The position numbers and the translations under genes were made by a program. A stretch of 64,000 nucleotides of DNA, taken from NCBI RefSeq assembly GCF_009671245.1, contig NZ_VTFS01000003.1:1-64000 (forward strand), in the 5' to 3' direction. Shown in pieces: positions 8,803 through 16,020 of this stretch. Below the pieces are notes generated by a model, which was given only the letters and a program-made list of their open reading frames with translations, did no database searches and was not told the DNA's origin. Source of the stretch: Marinicella rhabdoformis (GTDB lineage Bacteria > Pseudomonadota > Gammaproteobacteria > Xanthomonadales > Marinicellaceae). The first letter of the stretch is position 1. Each line of letters begins with the position of its first letter.

Positions 8803-9145
8803 AATGCACCTGTTGCCAAAAAAAACATGTTAACAGCGAATTATAAATGAATCAAAGTAATGACATTCACCTGATTTGATTGTTTTTTTGAATTAATTTT
8901 AGTTTCTGCGTCAGTAAATTTAAAAGCGGCTTGGTTATTAGACTTTTAATTTAAAAGGAACATGCGATCATCAGGCACCAAAAGGCAACTTATTATTAAA
9001 ATGACAAACCACTAAACCATACTCATACAATGGTCATCAATATCAACCGCCTTAAAACACAGCAAGTGACTGATAAATTCTGAAACAATTCACATTTCAT
9101 GTTGCCTGAAAGTGATACCATATTTCCTTTTAATTCCGTTTAAAT
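8803..9145. other. Intergenic region with a divergent promoter
   Basis: This 343-base gap separates the minus-strand DUF2066 operon from the plus-strand beta-helix gene. A perfect TATAAT on the minus strand (8840-8845) followed by TCGC is the likely -10 of the DUF2066-hda operon; its -35 is poor. The rest is AT-rich without clear hairpins. It is the left edge of the accessory block. Confidence 0.45.
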
Positions 9146-10597
9146 ATGATGACTAAAAAGTGGACGTTGTGCGCTCTACTCCTGTTGCTGATGTTCAATA
9201 TACCAATGGTCTCAGCACAACAAAACTTCTATATTGACCCTATTAATGGCAGTGACAACAACACGGGGTCAGAAAACGCCCCTTGGGAAACCTTCCGAAA
9301 CGTCATCAGCTATTATTCATCCAACTTCAAACCGCCACAATGGATTGAGCTTCAGCCCGGAGACACCATCTTCCTGATGGAAGGCATTCATAACACTTTG
9401 CTGAACCCTGGTGGAGATGGCGGTGCCACAGACGGTGGCGCATACCTTGTCTACTTCAGGGGCAAATACGGCGACATCAACAATTGGTTCCACATCAAAG
9501 CTTATCCTGGCACCAACCCCATACTCGATGCGGGAGGCAATGGCTCAGGCGCCCTCATCTACCAAAGCAGTCATTGGAACATCTCCGACATCACCATTCG
9601 CAATGCCTATGCCACGGGCGAAGGTGGCGGCCTCAGGCTAGCAGAGATTGAACACGTCAAAGTTTCAAATGTGGAAGTCTATGACACAGACGGTCTAGAT
9701 AACAACAACATATCAGGCCTCCATTGTGCTGGCTGTTACGACATCGAAGTTTTTAACAGCAGCTTCCATGACAATTATGATCGAACCAACCACGACACCA
9801 ATGGAGAAAGTACTGTCAACAGTTCTAATATGGTTTTTTTCCAAGGTGGCAACATCAGCGTCCACGACAACGACTTTTACAACAGTGTGCCGACATCTGC
9901 ACAAAAGTCAGGCACATGTTTGAAATACAAACACGCCAGTTCAGATCCAGTTGCTTATTTTAAGGTTTACAACAACCAGTTTGAAAATTGCAAACACCAC
10001 GCAATACAAACAGGTACAGCAAACAGCCACATACACCACAACACCATCATCAATTCTGACCGCATTCATTCGATTGATGCCGGCGGGCCAACCCACCAAG
10101 TGAATCAAACTTTTGAATACAACACGATTTATAACTCAGGTGGCATCCTACTCAACCCAACCACCAATTGGATCAACCAAGACTTCCCAAACGATCCCAA
10201 AAACATCACCATCAACAACAACATCTTTTATGACCTGATCCCAGCCTACAACCAAGAAAAAGGCCTGATCAATATTGGTACTTACATGAGCGATGACCTT
10301 TACAGCTTGATATTGCCCGAACTTAATTTACACAACAACTGCTACTACAACCCCAATACAGCGATTGAACTGAATATTGGTGCACAGAATGGTGGTAATT
10401 ACGGCGTGCTGGGTGGCCGGTATGTACTCAGCGACTGGCAACAAGACTTGGGATTAGACAGTAACAGCATTGAAGCCGACCCCATGTTCACAGACATCAA
10501 CAACGGCAACTTTCAACCTGAAACAAGCAGCCCTTGCATCAACATGGGCGCTTTCCCTCAGTATATGGACTTGATATTTGAACATGGTTTTGAATAA
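9146..10597 (+). CDS. Secreted right-handed parallel beta-helix protein
   Basis: A 483-residue exported protein. The N-terminus is a clear signal peptide (hydrophobic stretch at about 7-23, cleavage after VSA). The mature part opens with YIDPINGSDNNTGS.N.PW.TF, the usual entry of pectate-lyase-like beta-helix proteins. It then runs through many short repeats with Asn ladders and His-rich turns (for example HDNDFYNS, HHNTIINS, INNNIFYD). No catalytic residues can be named with confidence, so a polysaccharide lyase or binding role is only a possibility. It ends in DLIFEHGFE, a tail resembling that of the next plus-strand gene. It stands alone, convergent with the next minus-strand gene. Confidence 0.8.
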   Translation: MMTKKWTLCALLLLLMFNIPMVSAQQNFYIDPINGSDNNTGSENAPWETFRNVISYYSSNFKPPQWIELQPGDTIFLMEGIHNTLLNPGGDGGATDGGAYLVYFRGKYGDINNWFHIKAYPGTNPILDAGGNGSGALIYQSSHWNISDITIRNAYATGEGGGLRLAEIEHVKVSNVEVYDTDGLDNNNISGLHCAGCYDIEVFNSSFHDNYDRTNHDTNGESTVNSSNMVFFQGGNISVHDNDFYNSVPTSAQKSGTCLKYKHASSDPVAYFKVYNNQFENCKHHAIQTGTANSHIHHNTIINSDRIHSIDAGGPTHQVNQTFEYNTIYNSGGILLNPTTNWINQDFPNDPKNITINNNIFYDLIPAYNQEKGLINIGTYMSDDLYSLILPELNLHNNCYYNPNTAIELNIGAQNGGNYGVLGGRYVLSDWQQDLGLDSNSIEADPMFTDINNGNFQPETSSPCINMGAFPQYMDLIFEHGFE

Positions 10598-10696
10598 GTA
10601 AAATAAAAGTTAAAAACAAGGAAAGTCTAAAATTAAAAGGCGCTGGATAATGAGCCTAGAAACTGCATTGGACTCGTTTATTCATGACATTATTAA

Positions 10697-11239
10697 TTAA
10701 CATTCAATCCCACTGACTTTGGTTTGGCTCCCATCAAGTAATAGCCAGCCAGGAGAGCTTCCGTCTTTAAATAATACCCGCTGCCAAACTTGAACTTCAG
10801 GAAATGTAATGACCTCGAATAAACCAAAACCTTCATCAACTGGAACCTCACACTGAGAACCTTTGATAGAAACCCTTCCGTACCCTTCGCTGGTATAGTA
10901 CAAGTAATCCACAATTTCATTTTTATATATGACTCGCTCATTGTCAGGCAGCGTGGGTTCACACTGTGTTGCCAACGCTTGTTCTTTAGTTTTCAACTTA
11001 CCTACAGAAATGACTCGAGTTAAACCATCTTTTAAGCTAAAAGGTATTTTCCAATCAACGCCGTAAGGAATGATTTTTGTTTGTGACTTTTTATTCGGCA
11101 AGTTGTAAAGAAACAAGCTGTCCTGACCAGATGCATAATGCGGGAGACATTCGCCAAAAATACGCGGCTCCTCATGTACCGCATCTTGAGCCCAGTTTAC
11201 GCCAGACATGAGCAACAACATAACAACCAGCTTTATCAT
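10697..11239 (-). CDS. Exported protein of unknown function
   Basis: A 180-residue protein that I do not recognise. It starts with a signal peptide (MIKLVVMLLLMSGVNWAQ, cleavage around residue 18). The mature part contains four Cys and several beta-strand-like segments (QCEVPVDEGFGLFEVITFPEVQVWQ), with a C-terminal VSGIEC. It begins one base after the stop of the GFA-family gene, so the two share a transcript, although nothing links their functions. Confidence 0.6.
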   Translation of the reverse strand: MIKLVVMLLLMSGVNWAQDAVHEEPRIFGECLPHYASGQDSLFLYNLPNKKSQTKIIPYGVDWKIPFSLKDGLTRVISVGKLKTKEQALATQCEPTLPDNERVIYKNEIVDYLYYTSEGYGRVSIKGSQCEVPVDEGFGLFEVITFPEVQVWQRVLFKDGSSPGWLLLDGSQTKVSGIEC

Positions 11240-11240
11240 T

Positions 11241-11621
11241 TCAATCTAAAAACTCCCAAGTATTCGCACCATCAAAGGGCCTGATTTTGAGCCGTGCGCG
11301 GTCTTTGGCTGTACACATGCGAAAATTCACCGCCATGCGTGTTGACTCATCACAGTTCAAACTCAACCAGTGTGTGGTACAGCCACAGTTTTTACATGAA
11401 TGCATGGCTAAGGTTTTATCACCATGAACATAAGCAATGGTCTCGCCATTGCTTTCAGGCAAGGTCACATGACTCATGTCAACATGGCCCCACAATGCCC
11501 CCAGCCTTTGGCAAATGGAACAATTACATTCAACCAGCCACTTAGGCGATGCCGACAGGTTAAAAACCACAGCGCCACAATGACAGCTGCCTTGTATATT
11601 TGTTTTCTCAGTTTCCATCAA
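11241..11621 (-). CDS. GFA family (glutathione-dependent formaldehyde-activating enzyme-like) protein
   Basis: A 126-residue member of the GFA/CENP-V family of small zinc proteins. The metal-binding cysteines are visible: CHCGAV near residues 13-18, CNCSICQR near 33-40, and CKNCGCTTHW near 76-85. These match the two-zinc layout of the family. Members are named after glutathione-dependent formaldehyde-activating enzyme, but most have no proven activity, so only the family assignment is firm. It is the first gene of a two-gene minus-strand unit. Confidence 0.88.
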   Translation of the reverse strand: MMETEKTNIQGSCHCGAVVFNLSASPKWLVECNCSICQRLGALWGHVDMSHVTLPESNGETIAYVHGDKTLAMHSCKNCGCTTHWLSLNCDESTRMAVNFRMCTAKDRARLKIRPFDGANTWEFLD

Positions 11622-11689
11622 ATGATGTTAACACAAGCATGTGACACATGGTTCAGCAACAGATTTGAAAATCTTGGCCCACCATTATG

Positions 11690-11992
11690 ATCCTGTTTCA
11701 CATAAAACACTGGTTTTATTGTAGTTGCTGGGCTTGCCCCAGCCTTTGCCCCGTATCACTTTTTTTTCAAAGTGACTTACTGAACGACAAGATCATTCCG
11801 CTGCATGAATATCTTCATAAAGGCACCCGCAAGGGGTGCGACTACGGTGATTCCTTGCTATCAACCATAAATACTTGTGAAACAGTACTAAAGTACAGCG
11901 CTATATTTGAAAATTCCAGTACGCCATCACAAATCAACCTGCCATTCAGTCATACCATAACTAACTACAATACAACGCCAATTAGCTTAACC
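11690..11992 (+). repeat. Hairpin-rich non-coding stretch before the next gene
   Basis: This stretch stays open in the frame of the downstream gene, but its translation looks non-coding and no RBS supports a start at 11687. It contains a series of stem-loops: TAAAAC-ACTG-GTTTTA, GCTGGG-CTTG-CCCCAGC, TCACTTT-N5-AAAGTGA, ATGAA-TATC-TTCAT and GCACCC-GCAA-GGGGTGC. Five consecutive hairpins in about 150 bases suggest a degraded repeat element or structured leader. I cannot name the family. Confidence 0.45.
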
Positions 11993-12886
11993 ATGCCTTT
12001 TAAAATCACAGCCTATTTCATACTGACCACAATCACCTGCCAGCACAGCAACGCCAATCCAGCCAACGGCAATCCGGCCAACTTAAGCGACTACATAGTT
12101 GATGGCAATTTCAGCCAACTGACCACTGAATATAACTTGTCTGGGATTACTTACAACCCGATTGCTGATGAATATGTCACGGTCAACCAAGACCGCTATT
12201 GCCGTTTGGACAATCAATTCAATGAGTTATTTTGCGGCGTGTTGTCATGTGGTGATTGTGAAGACATCACTTATTTGGGCACCAATGGTCAATTTTATGA
12301 ATACGCCATTGTAGAAGAAGGTGGCAGCGAAGGTTCTGTATACATCGTCCAATCACCTTTTGAAACCCACAGCATCCGCATTGACCTACCAGGCCTACAA
12401 ACACTGACCTATGCAGCCACATCCGGTGGCGATTCTGGCGAAGGCATTGCCTATGATGCTGCTAACAACCGCTTTTTTGTTTGCATAGAAGACCCTTCAA
12501 TGGAAGTACTGGTATTCGACCGCCCTGCCCACTCAAACGATGCCACTTATTCAGACAACAGTCTGGTTGTCGCCACCGCATTGGACACCAATACACTTGA
12601 AGGCCTTTTAGGCACTTTCGCAGATTTATCCAGCTGCTATTTCAATCAAGCCAATGGCCGCCTGTGGCTAATGTCAGACACCGCCCACAATCTCAGCGTG
12701 GTGGATTTTCAGGGTAATTTACACGAACAACTGACCTTACCCGACCGCCAAGTCGAAGGCTTTACCTTTAGCCAAGACTTCAGCCAGCTGGTGGTGGTAA
12801 CAGAACCCCGAGACTACCAAACTTATACGGCCGACATTGAAGTGATTGATTTGATTTTTGTTGATGGGTTTGAGGCTGGTAATTAG
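11993..12886 (+). CDS. Secreted SdiA-regulated-like/beta-propeller-type protein with IFVDGFE tail
   Basis: A 297-residue exported protein. The frame is open from 11687, but I place the start at 11993 because MPFKITAYFILTTITCQ... is a signal peptide. The body has repeated blade-like segments (LSGITYNPIADEYVTVNQD, GEGIAYDAANNRFFVCIED, VEGFTFSQDFSQLVVVTE), resembling SdiA-regulated or six-bladed propeller proteins. This assignment rests on pattern only. The protein ends IDLIFVDGFEAGN, sharing the D-L-I-F-x-x-G-F-E tail with the beta-helix protein at 9146. Its last codons abut a putative attC site. Confidence 0.6.
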   Translation: MPFKITAYFILTTITCQHSNANPANGNPANLSDYIVDGNFSQLTTEYNLSGITYNPIADEYVTVNQDRYCRLDNQFNELFCGVLSCGDCEDITYLGTNGQFYEYAIVEEGGSEGSVYIVQSPFETHSIRIDLPGLQTLTYAATSGGDSGEGIAYDAANNRFFVCIEDPSMEVLVFDRPAHSNDATYSDNSLVVATALDTNTLEGLLGTFADLSSCYFNQANGRLWLMSDTAHNLSVVDFQGNLHEQLTLPDRQVEGFTFSQDFSQLVVVTEPRDYQTYTADIEVIDLIFVDGFEAGN

Positions 12887-12928
12887 CGCCGCGCTCAGCC
12901 GCGGATAACTTTGGGCGCTTTGTTATGC
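12884..12928 (-). other. Putative degenerate attC recombination site
   Basis: Reading the minus strand just after the stop of the 12931-13365 gene, GCATAAC is followed by AAAGCGCC, a loop region, and GGCGCTAATTA. The outer arms TAACAAAGCGCC and GGCGCTAATTA pair imperfectly, as in an attC site. The simple-site box GTTRRRY at the far end is degraded to CTAATTA. It would be the downstream end of the last cassette. Confidence 0.4.
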
Positions 12929-12930
12929 AT

Positions 12931-13365
12931 TTACTTGAGGGCCCTGATTTTTTCGAGTTTTTTCTCAACCTCGGTCCCCTCGATGTTAAAAGTTGACAGC
13001 TCGACGTCACAAATAGTAAGCCAAGGGTATTTGGCATATTCGTTGCTCTCACCGAGAAATGCCAAATAATAGATGCCCGGGATCAAACCAACCAAACCAG
13101 TACCATACCCCAAGACCTCTACAACTTTACCTTCTTTCTCTTCCGATCCTTTAAAGGACTCAATCAAGCGATATGTAGCTTGACTGTATCCAACTTCTTG
13201 CCCATCAAATTCTGTAGTTTTTAACTCTGTAGCCACTACTTGGAACAGTAATACAGATTTGGCTTCTTTAAACTTTTCTTTCTCGCTCTTTTCAGGCCCA
13301 CACTGAAACCCAAAAGAAAGAGACGAAATAAGTGAAAATGTGATTGTTGCTATGATTTTCTTCAT
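12931..13365 (-). CDS. Exported protein carried in a putative integron cassette
   Basis: A 144-residue protein with a signal peptide (MKKIIATITFSLISSLSFGFQ). The mature part includes FQCGPEKSEKEKFKEAKSVL, a Y-R-L-I-E-S-F-K-G segment and PGIYYLAFLG, then TICDVELS. Two cysteines and a strand-rich layout recall small exported OB-like proteins (tissue-inhibitor-of-metalloproteinase-like), but I would not assign that. Its ATG begins five bases after a GTTATGC box, exactly the spacing of integron cassette genes, and a degenerate attC-like site follows its stop. The gene is small, unrecognised and self-contained, as cassette genes usually are. Confidence 0.65.
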   Translation of the reverse strand: MKKIIATITFSLISSLSFGFQCGPEKSEKEKFKEAKSVLLFQVVATELKTTEFDGQEVGYSQATYRLIESFKGSEEKEGKVVEVLGYGTGLVGLIPGIYYLAFLGESNEYAKYPWLTICDVELSTFNIEGTEVEKKLEKIRALK

Positions 13366-13369
13366 GATT

Positions 13370-13431
13370 GCATAACGATTAGCATCAGCGGCCCAGCTTT
13401 GCTGGGTCCGACTGCTTGCGTTTGTTATAAC
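13370..13431 (-). other. attC-like integron recombination site
   Basis: On the minus strand the sequence runs from GTTATAAC (13424-13431), through AAACGC, a long imperfect hairpin, to CGTTATGC ending at 13370. The inner stem pairs ACCCAGC-AAA-GCTGGG with CGG/CCG beyond, leaving an unpaired A in one arm. The terminal boxes TTATAAC and GTTATGC are mutually complementary, as R'' and R' boxes are. The upstream gene's stop codon lies inside the first box and the next gene's ATG lies five bases past the second. This is textbook attC geometry, about 60 bases long. Confidence 0.65.
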
Positions 13432-13775
13432 TTAGCTTTATTATAATGATACCAGGCATTAAGAAACACAGTAACGTAAATTAAAAATGCGATGGCAATA
13501 GTGCCAACTGGTACTTGGCCACTGGTATTTTCAAATAAGACTAGAGTGTACAAGCCGAATTGCACAACACCAACAACAACTATAAGCACGGACATGCCTA
13601 CGCGCCTATAATAAGTCGAAATCACTTGCAAAGGTGTAACCAATAATACCCCCAACAAAAAAGAAGATCCATTGTAAAGGCGTGTAACTAGAGATGGGGG
13701 CTCGCTTGCAGGTGCGAATGCACTAAATATGAGGAAAAAACCAATAATTAGACCGATTATTCGAATAAAACCCAT
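13425..13775 (-). CDS. Small integral membrane protein in a putative integron cassette
   Basis: A 116-residue hydrophobic protein with about four membrane helices (residues roughly 3-22, 35-52, 58-80, 88-108) and a short basic end (YHYNKAKL). No family is recognised. Its stop codon lies inside the GTTATAAC box of the attC-like site. A second GTTATAAC occurs about 30 bases upstream of its start, consistent with a cassette boundary there. No integrase gene is present in the window. Confidence 0.6.
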   Translation of the reverse strand: MGFIRIIGLIIGFFLIFSAFAPASEPPSLVTRLYNGSSFLLGVLLVTPLQVISTYYRRVGMSVLIVVVGVVQFGLYTLVLFENTSGQVPVGTIAIAFLIYVTVFLNAWYHYNKAKL

Positions 13776-13867
13776 TTCTAAAGTTTGCCCCTAAAAGTTA
13801 TAACAATTTATTAAATACGCATTATATGCATTTAACAAAGTAAAACTTAACTCATTATGGCCTGCGT

Positions 13868-14617
13868 TCAAGAAAGTTTTCTGATGATGCCTTTAGGTAA
13901 AACTGGAAACACATACCTGAAAAAGGCCCAAGGCCAGAAAGGCACATAACTGTTCAGCTTTTCTTTTTCTATTGCTTTCACCATGGCTTTAACACCCGTT
14001 TCGGTATCTACAATAAACGGTACTTTTTTCACTTTCTCATTGATTTCACTGCGTATAAAACCCGGATGAACACAACTGACTTTGATGTCTGTGTTCATTA
14101 AGTCAATGTACATACCCTCACACAAGTTGGTGACTGCCGCCTTGGTGGCCGCATAAACCGTGAGTGCACGCCGATAACCGCGAAAACCACTCATGGATGA
14201 AATCGCGACCAAGTGACCGTGCTGTTGTTCGCGCATGATTTCAAGCGCCGCTTCAGCTTGTGCAATTAAAGCGACAAAGTTCGTCTCAGCGGTTTGTTTA
14301 TTGGCATGAAAGTAACCTGTACCCAAACTCGCGCCCTTCCCCATACCGGCATTCAAAATCGCCCGGTCTATATCACCCAAAGCGGATTTGAATTGCTTAA
14401 ACACCGCAAAAACCTCATCATGGTCATTGACATCCAACTCAGCCACTTCAACCTGAATCTCAGGATTGATCAAAAGCAATTCCTTTTTCAACGATTCAAG
14501 GCTTTCCGTTCGGCGCGCACAAATAGCAAGGTTCCGCCCCTTCTGAGCAAACTGTCTCGCCATTTCCCTGCCCAGTCCTGAACTGGCACCGGTAATTATG
14601 ATGTTTTTTCTGGTCAT
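13868..14617 (-). CDS. SDR family NAD(P)-dependent oxidoreductase
   Basis: A 249-residue classical short-chain dehydrogenase. It has the N-terminal cofactor motif TGASSGLG at about 9-16, the NAG motif (LNAGMG), a catalytic Ser in AISSMSG and the YAATK motif (Tyr-x3-Lys). The Arg pair in CARRTES after strand 2 suggests NADP(H) preference. The C-terminal part (FWPWAFFRYVFPVLPKGIIRKL) is hydrophobic and may associate with membrane, as in lipid-modifying SDRs. Substrate unknown. It follows the Sel1 lipoprotein gene with a 16-base gap. Confidence 0.85.
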   Translation of the reverse strand: MTRKNIIITGASSGLGREMARQFAQKGRNLAICARRTESLESLKKELLLINPEIQVEVAELDVNDHDEVFAVFKQFKSALGDIDRAILNAGMGKGASLGTGYFHANKQTAETNFVALIAQAEAALEIMREQQHGHLVAISSMSGFRGYRRALTVYAATKAAVTNLCEGMYIDLMNTDIKVSCVHPGFIRSEINEKVKKVPFIVDTETGVKAMVKAIEKEKLNSYVPFWPWAFFRYVFPVLPKGIIRKLS

Positions 14618-14633
14618 GTTTTTTTTGTTGTTA

Positions 14634-15893
14634 TTAATCCAAAGTGATTGTTTCAGCTAAAATAGATTGCGTGTTTCTATAATGCCACTCTAGTACACTA
14701 CTCTCTTCATTTTCGATAATTTTGAATTTTATCTCAATTGTACTTAGTTCAAGTTTTGATTGGTTTATTGCCTCTGTAATCAATTCCTTTACAGCTGAAG
14801 CAACCCCCTTCTTGACTGTATATTGGACCACTTCAAATGCGTTTTTAGGGCCCTCACAATCTGGGTCGTTATCTAACTTGTCATAATCCATATAATCTAA
14901 CCCAAATTTACATTTATCGTCTTCTTCATCCACATCGTCTACATCATCACTGATAAACAAACCATTAATACTGTACCCATCATCAGATTCAATAAGCGTT
15001 TTATCTTCAGTCAGCTTATCTAAAATTTTGTCACCCAGCTCACCCAAAAATTTCATCTTTATCTCACCTCTGAATTCAGAAACATCTGTGCAAGTTGAAT
15101 AAATGAAATCTTTTAACTCTGGAATATAATTATCTAACGATTCAGAAAAGCAATATTGCGTTCGTGGTTCCTTGTGTTCTCTTAAGTAATGACTTGCCTT
15201 TAATAATTCCACTGATTTTTCATCTGGAATCTTTGTTACAACAAACAGAGATTCATCACTTCCTCTGTACATGTGAGGGCCATGTTGGAGTCTTGAGGCA
15301 TTTATAACACCAGATAACGACTCACCGGCAAACACTTCAATGACTTTTATTTTGTAAGTTATATACGCATCCATACAAAGTACACCAGGTTCAAAACAAG
15401 ATGAAGGCTGAACCAATGGAATGTCTTCATAACCCAAGAGTTTGCCAACAAAAACCGTATTTACTTGTGCCGATTTATACTCTTCTTCTTTAATTTTTCT
15501 TTCAACAGCATTGGTATAATGTTCGGGAACTTGCCTTTCTTCTTTCGACATTCTGCCTAAATTAAATTGTGCATCCATATTTCCTTGTTTTGCAGCCTTT
15601 GAATACCAATGAACTGCTTTAACTGATTGTGAATATCCAGCAGTACCTGCATCAACCATATACCCAAGTAAAAACTGTGCCTTCGAGTGACCAAGCTCAG
15701 CGGCCTTTTCAACCCAAACTATTGCTTCTTTATCTTTAGATTGCTTAATGAGTTCAAATGCTTTCACATAATATTCTGTAGCTAGTTTTGAGTCAGTATT
15801 TAGCTTTTCTTCCGCCTTAATCTGATTAGGCTGAGTAGCACAGCCAGAAAAAATCAACGACATCAGATAAATCAGTAAGTATTCGATTTTCAT
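14634..15893 (-). CDS. Sel1-repeat lipoprotein
   Basis: A 419-residue exported lipoprotein. The signal peptide ends in a lipobox (LIFSGC, Cys at about residue 18). Residues about 35-120 hold two or three Sel1-like repeats (DKEAIVWVEKAAELGHSKAQFLLGYM and SVKAVHWYSKAAKQGNMDAQFNLGRM), helical pairs for protein contacts. The remaining 300 residues are acidic (DDVDDVDEEDD near 315) and unfamiliar. It lies downstream of the giant ATPase gene on the same strand but after about 127 bases, so co-transcription is uncertain. Confidence 0.72.
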   Translation of the reverse strand: MKIEYLLIYLMSLIFSGCATQPNQIKAEEKLNTDSKLATEYYVKAFELIKQSKDKEAIVWVEKAAELGHSKAQFLLGYMVDAGTAGYSQSVKAVHWYSKAAKQGNMDAQFNLGRMSKEERQVPEHYTNAVERKIKEEEYKSAQVNTVFVGKLLGYEDIPLVQPSSCFEPGVLCMDAYITYKIKVIEVFAGESLSGVINASRLQHGPHMYRGSDESLFVVTKIPDEKSVELLKASHYLREHKEPRTQYCFSESLDNYIPELKDFIYSTCTDVSEFRGEIKMKFLGELGDKILDKLTEDKTLIESDDGYSINGLFISDDVDDVDEEDDKCKFGLDYMDYDKLDNDPDCEGPKNAFEVVQYTVKKGVASAVKELITEAINQSKLELSTIEIKFKIIENEESSVLEWHYRNTQSILAETITLD

Positions 15894-16020
15894 ATTTACC
15901 TCAATTAGAAATATTCAGTTATTTGAAAAAATTGACAAGTTAAAAGAGAATTCCTCTCGTCCACAAACCAAACAATTGAATATCATCTACTCAATTTTTG
16001 GTTCAACTTGCTTTACACCA

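Noticed and set aside
9713-9923. Frames on both strands inside the beta-helix gene
   Set aside because: Shadows of the Asn/Asp-rich repeats of the real gene.
11687-11992. Upstream part of the open frame before the secreted propeller-like protein
   Set aside because: Hairpin-rich, no RBS, and a signal peptide begins at 11993.
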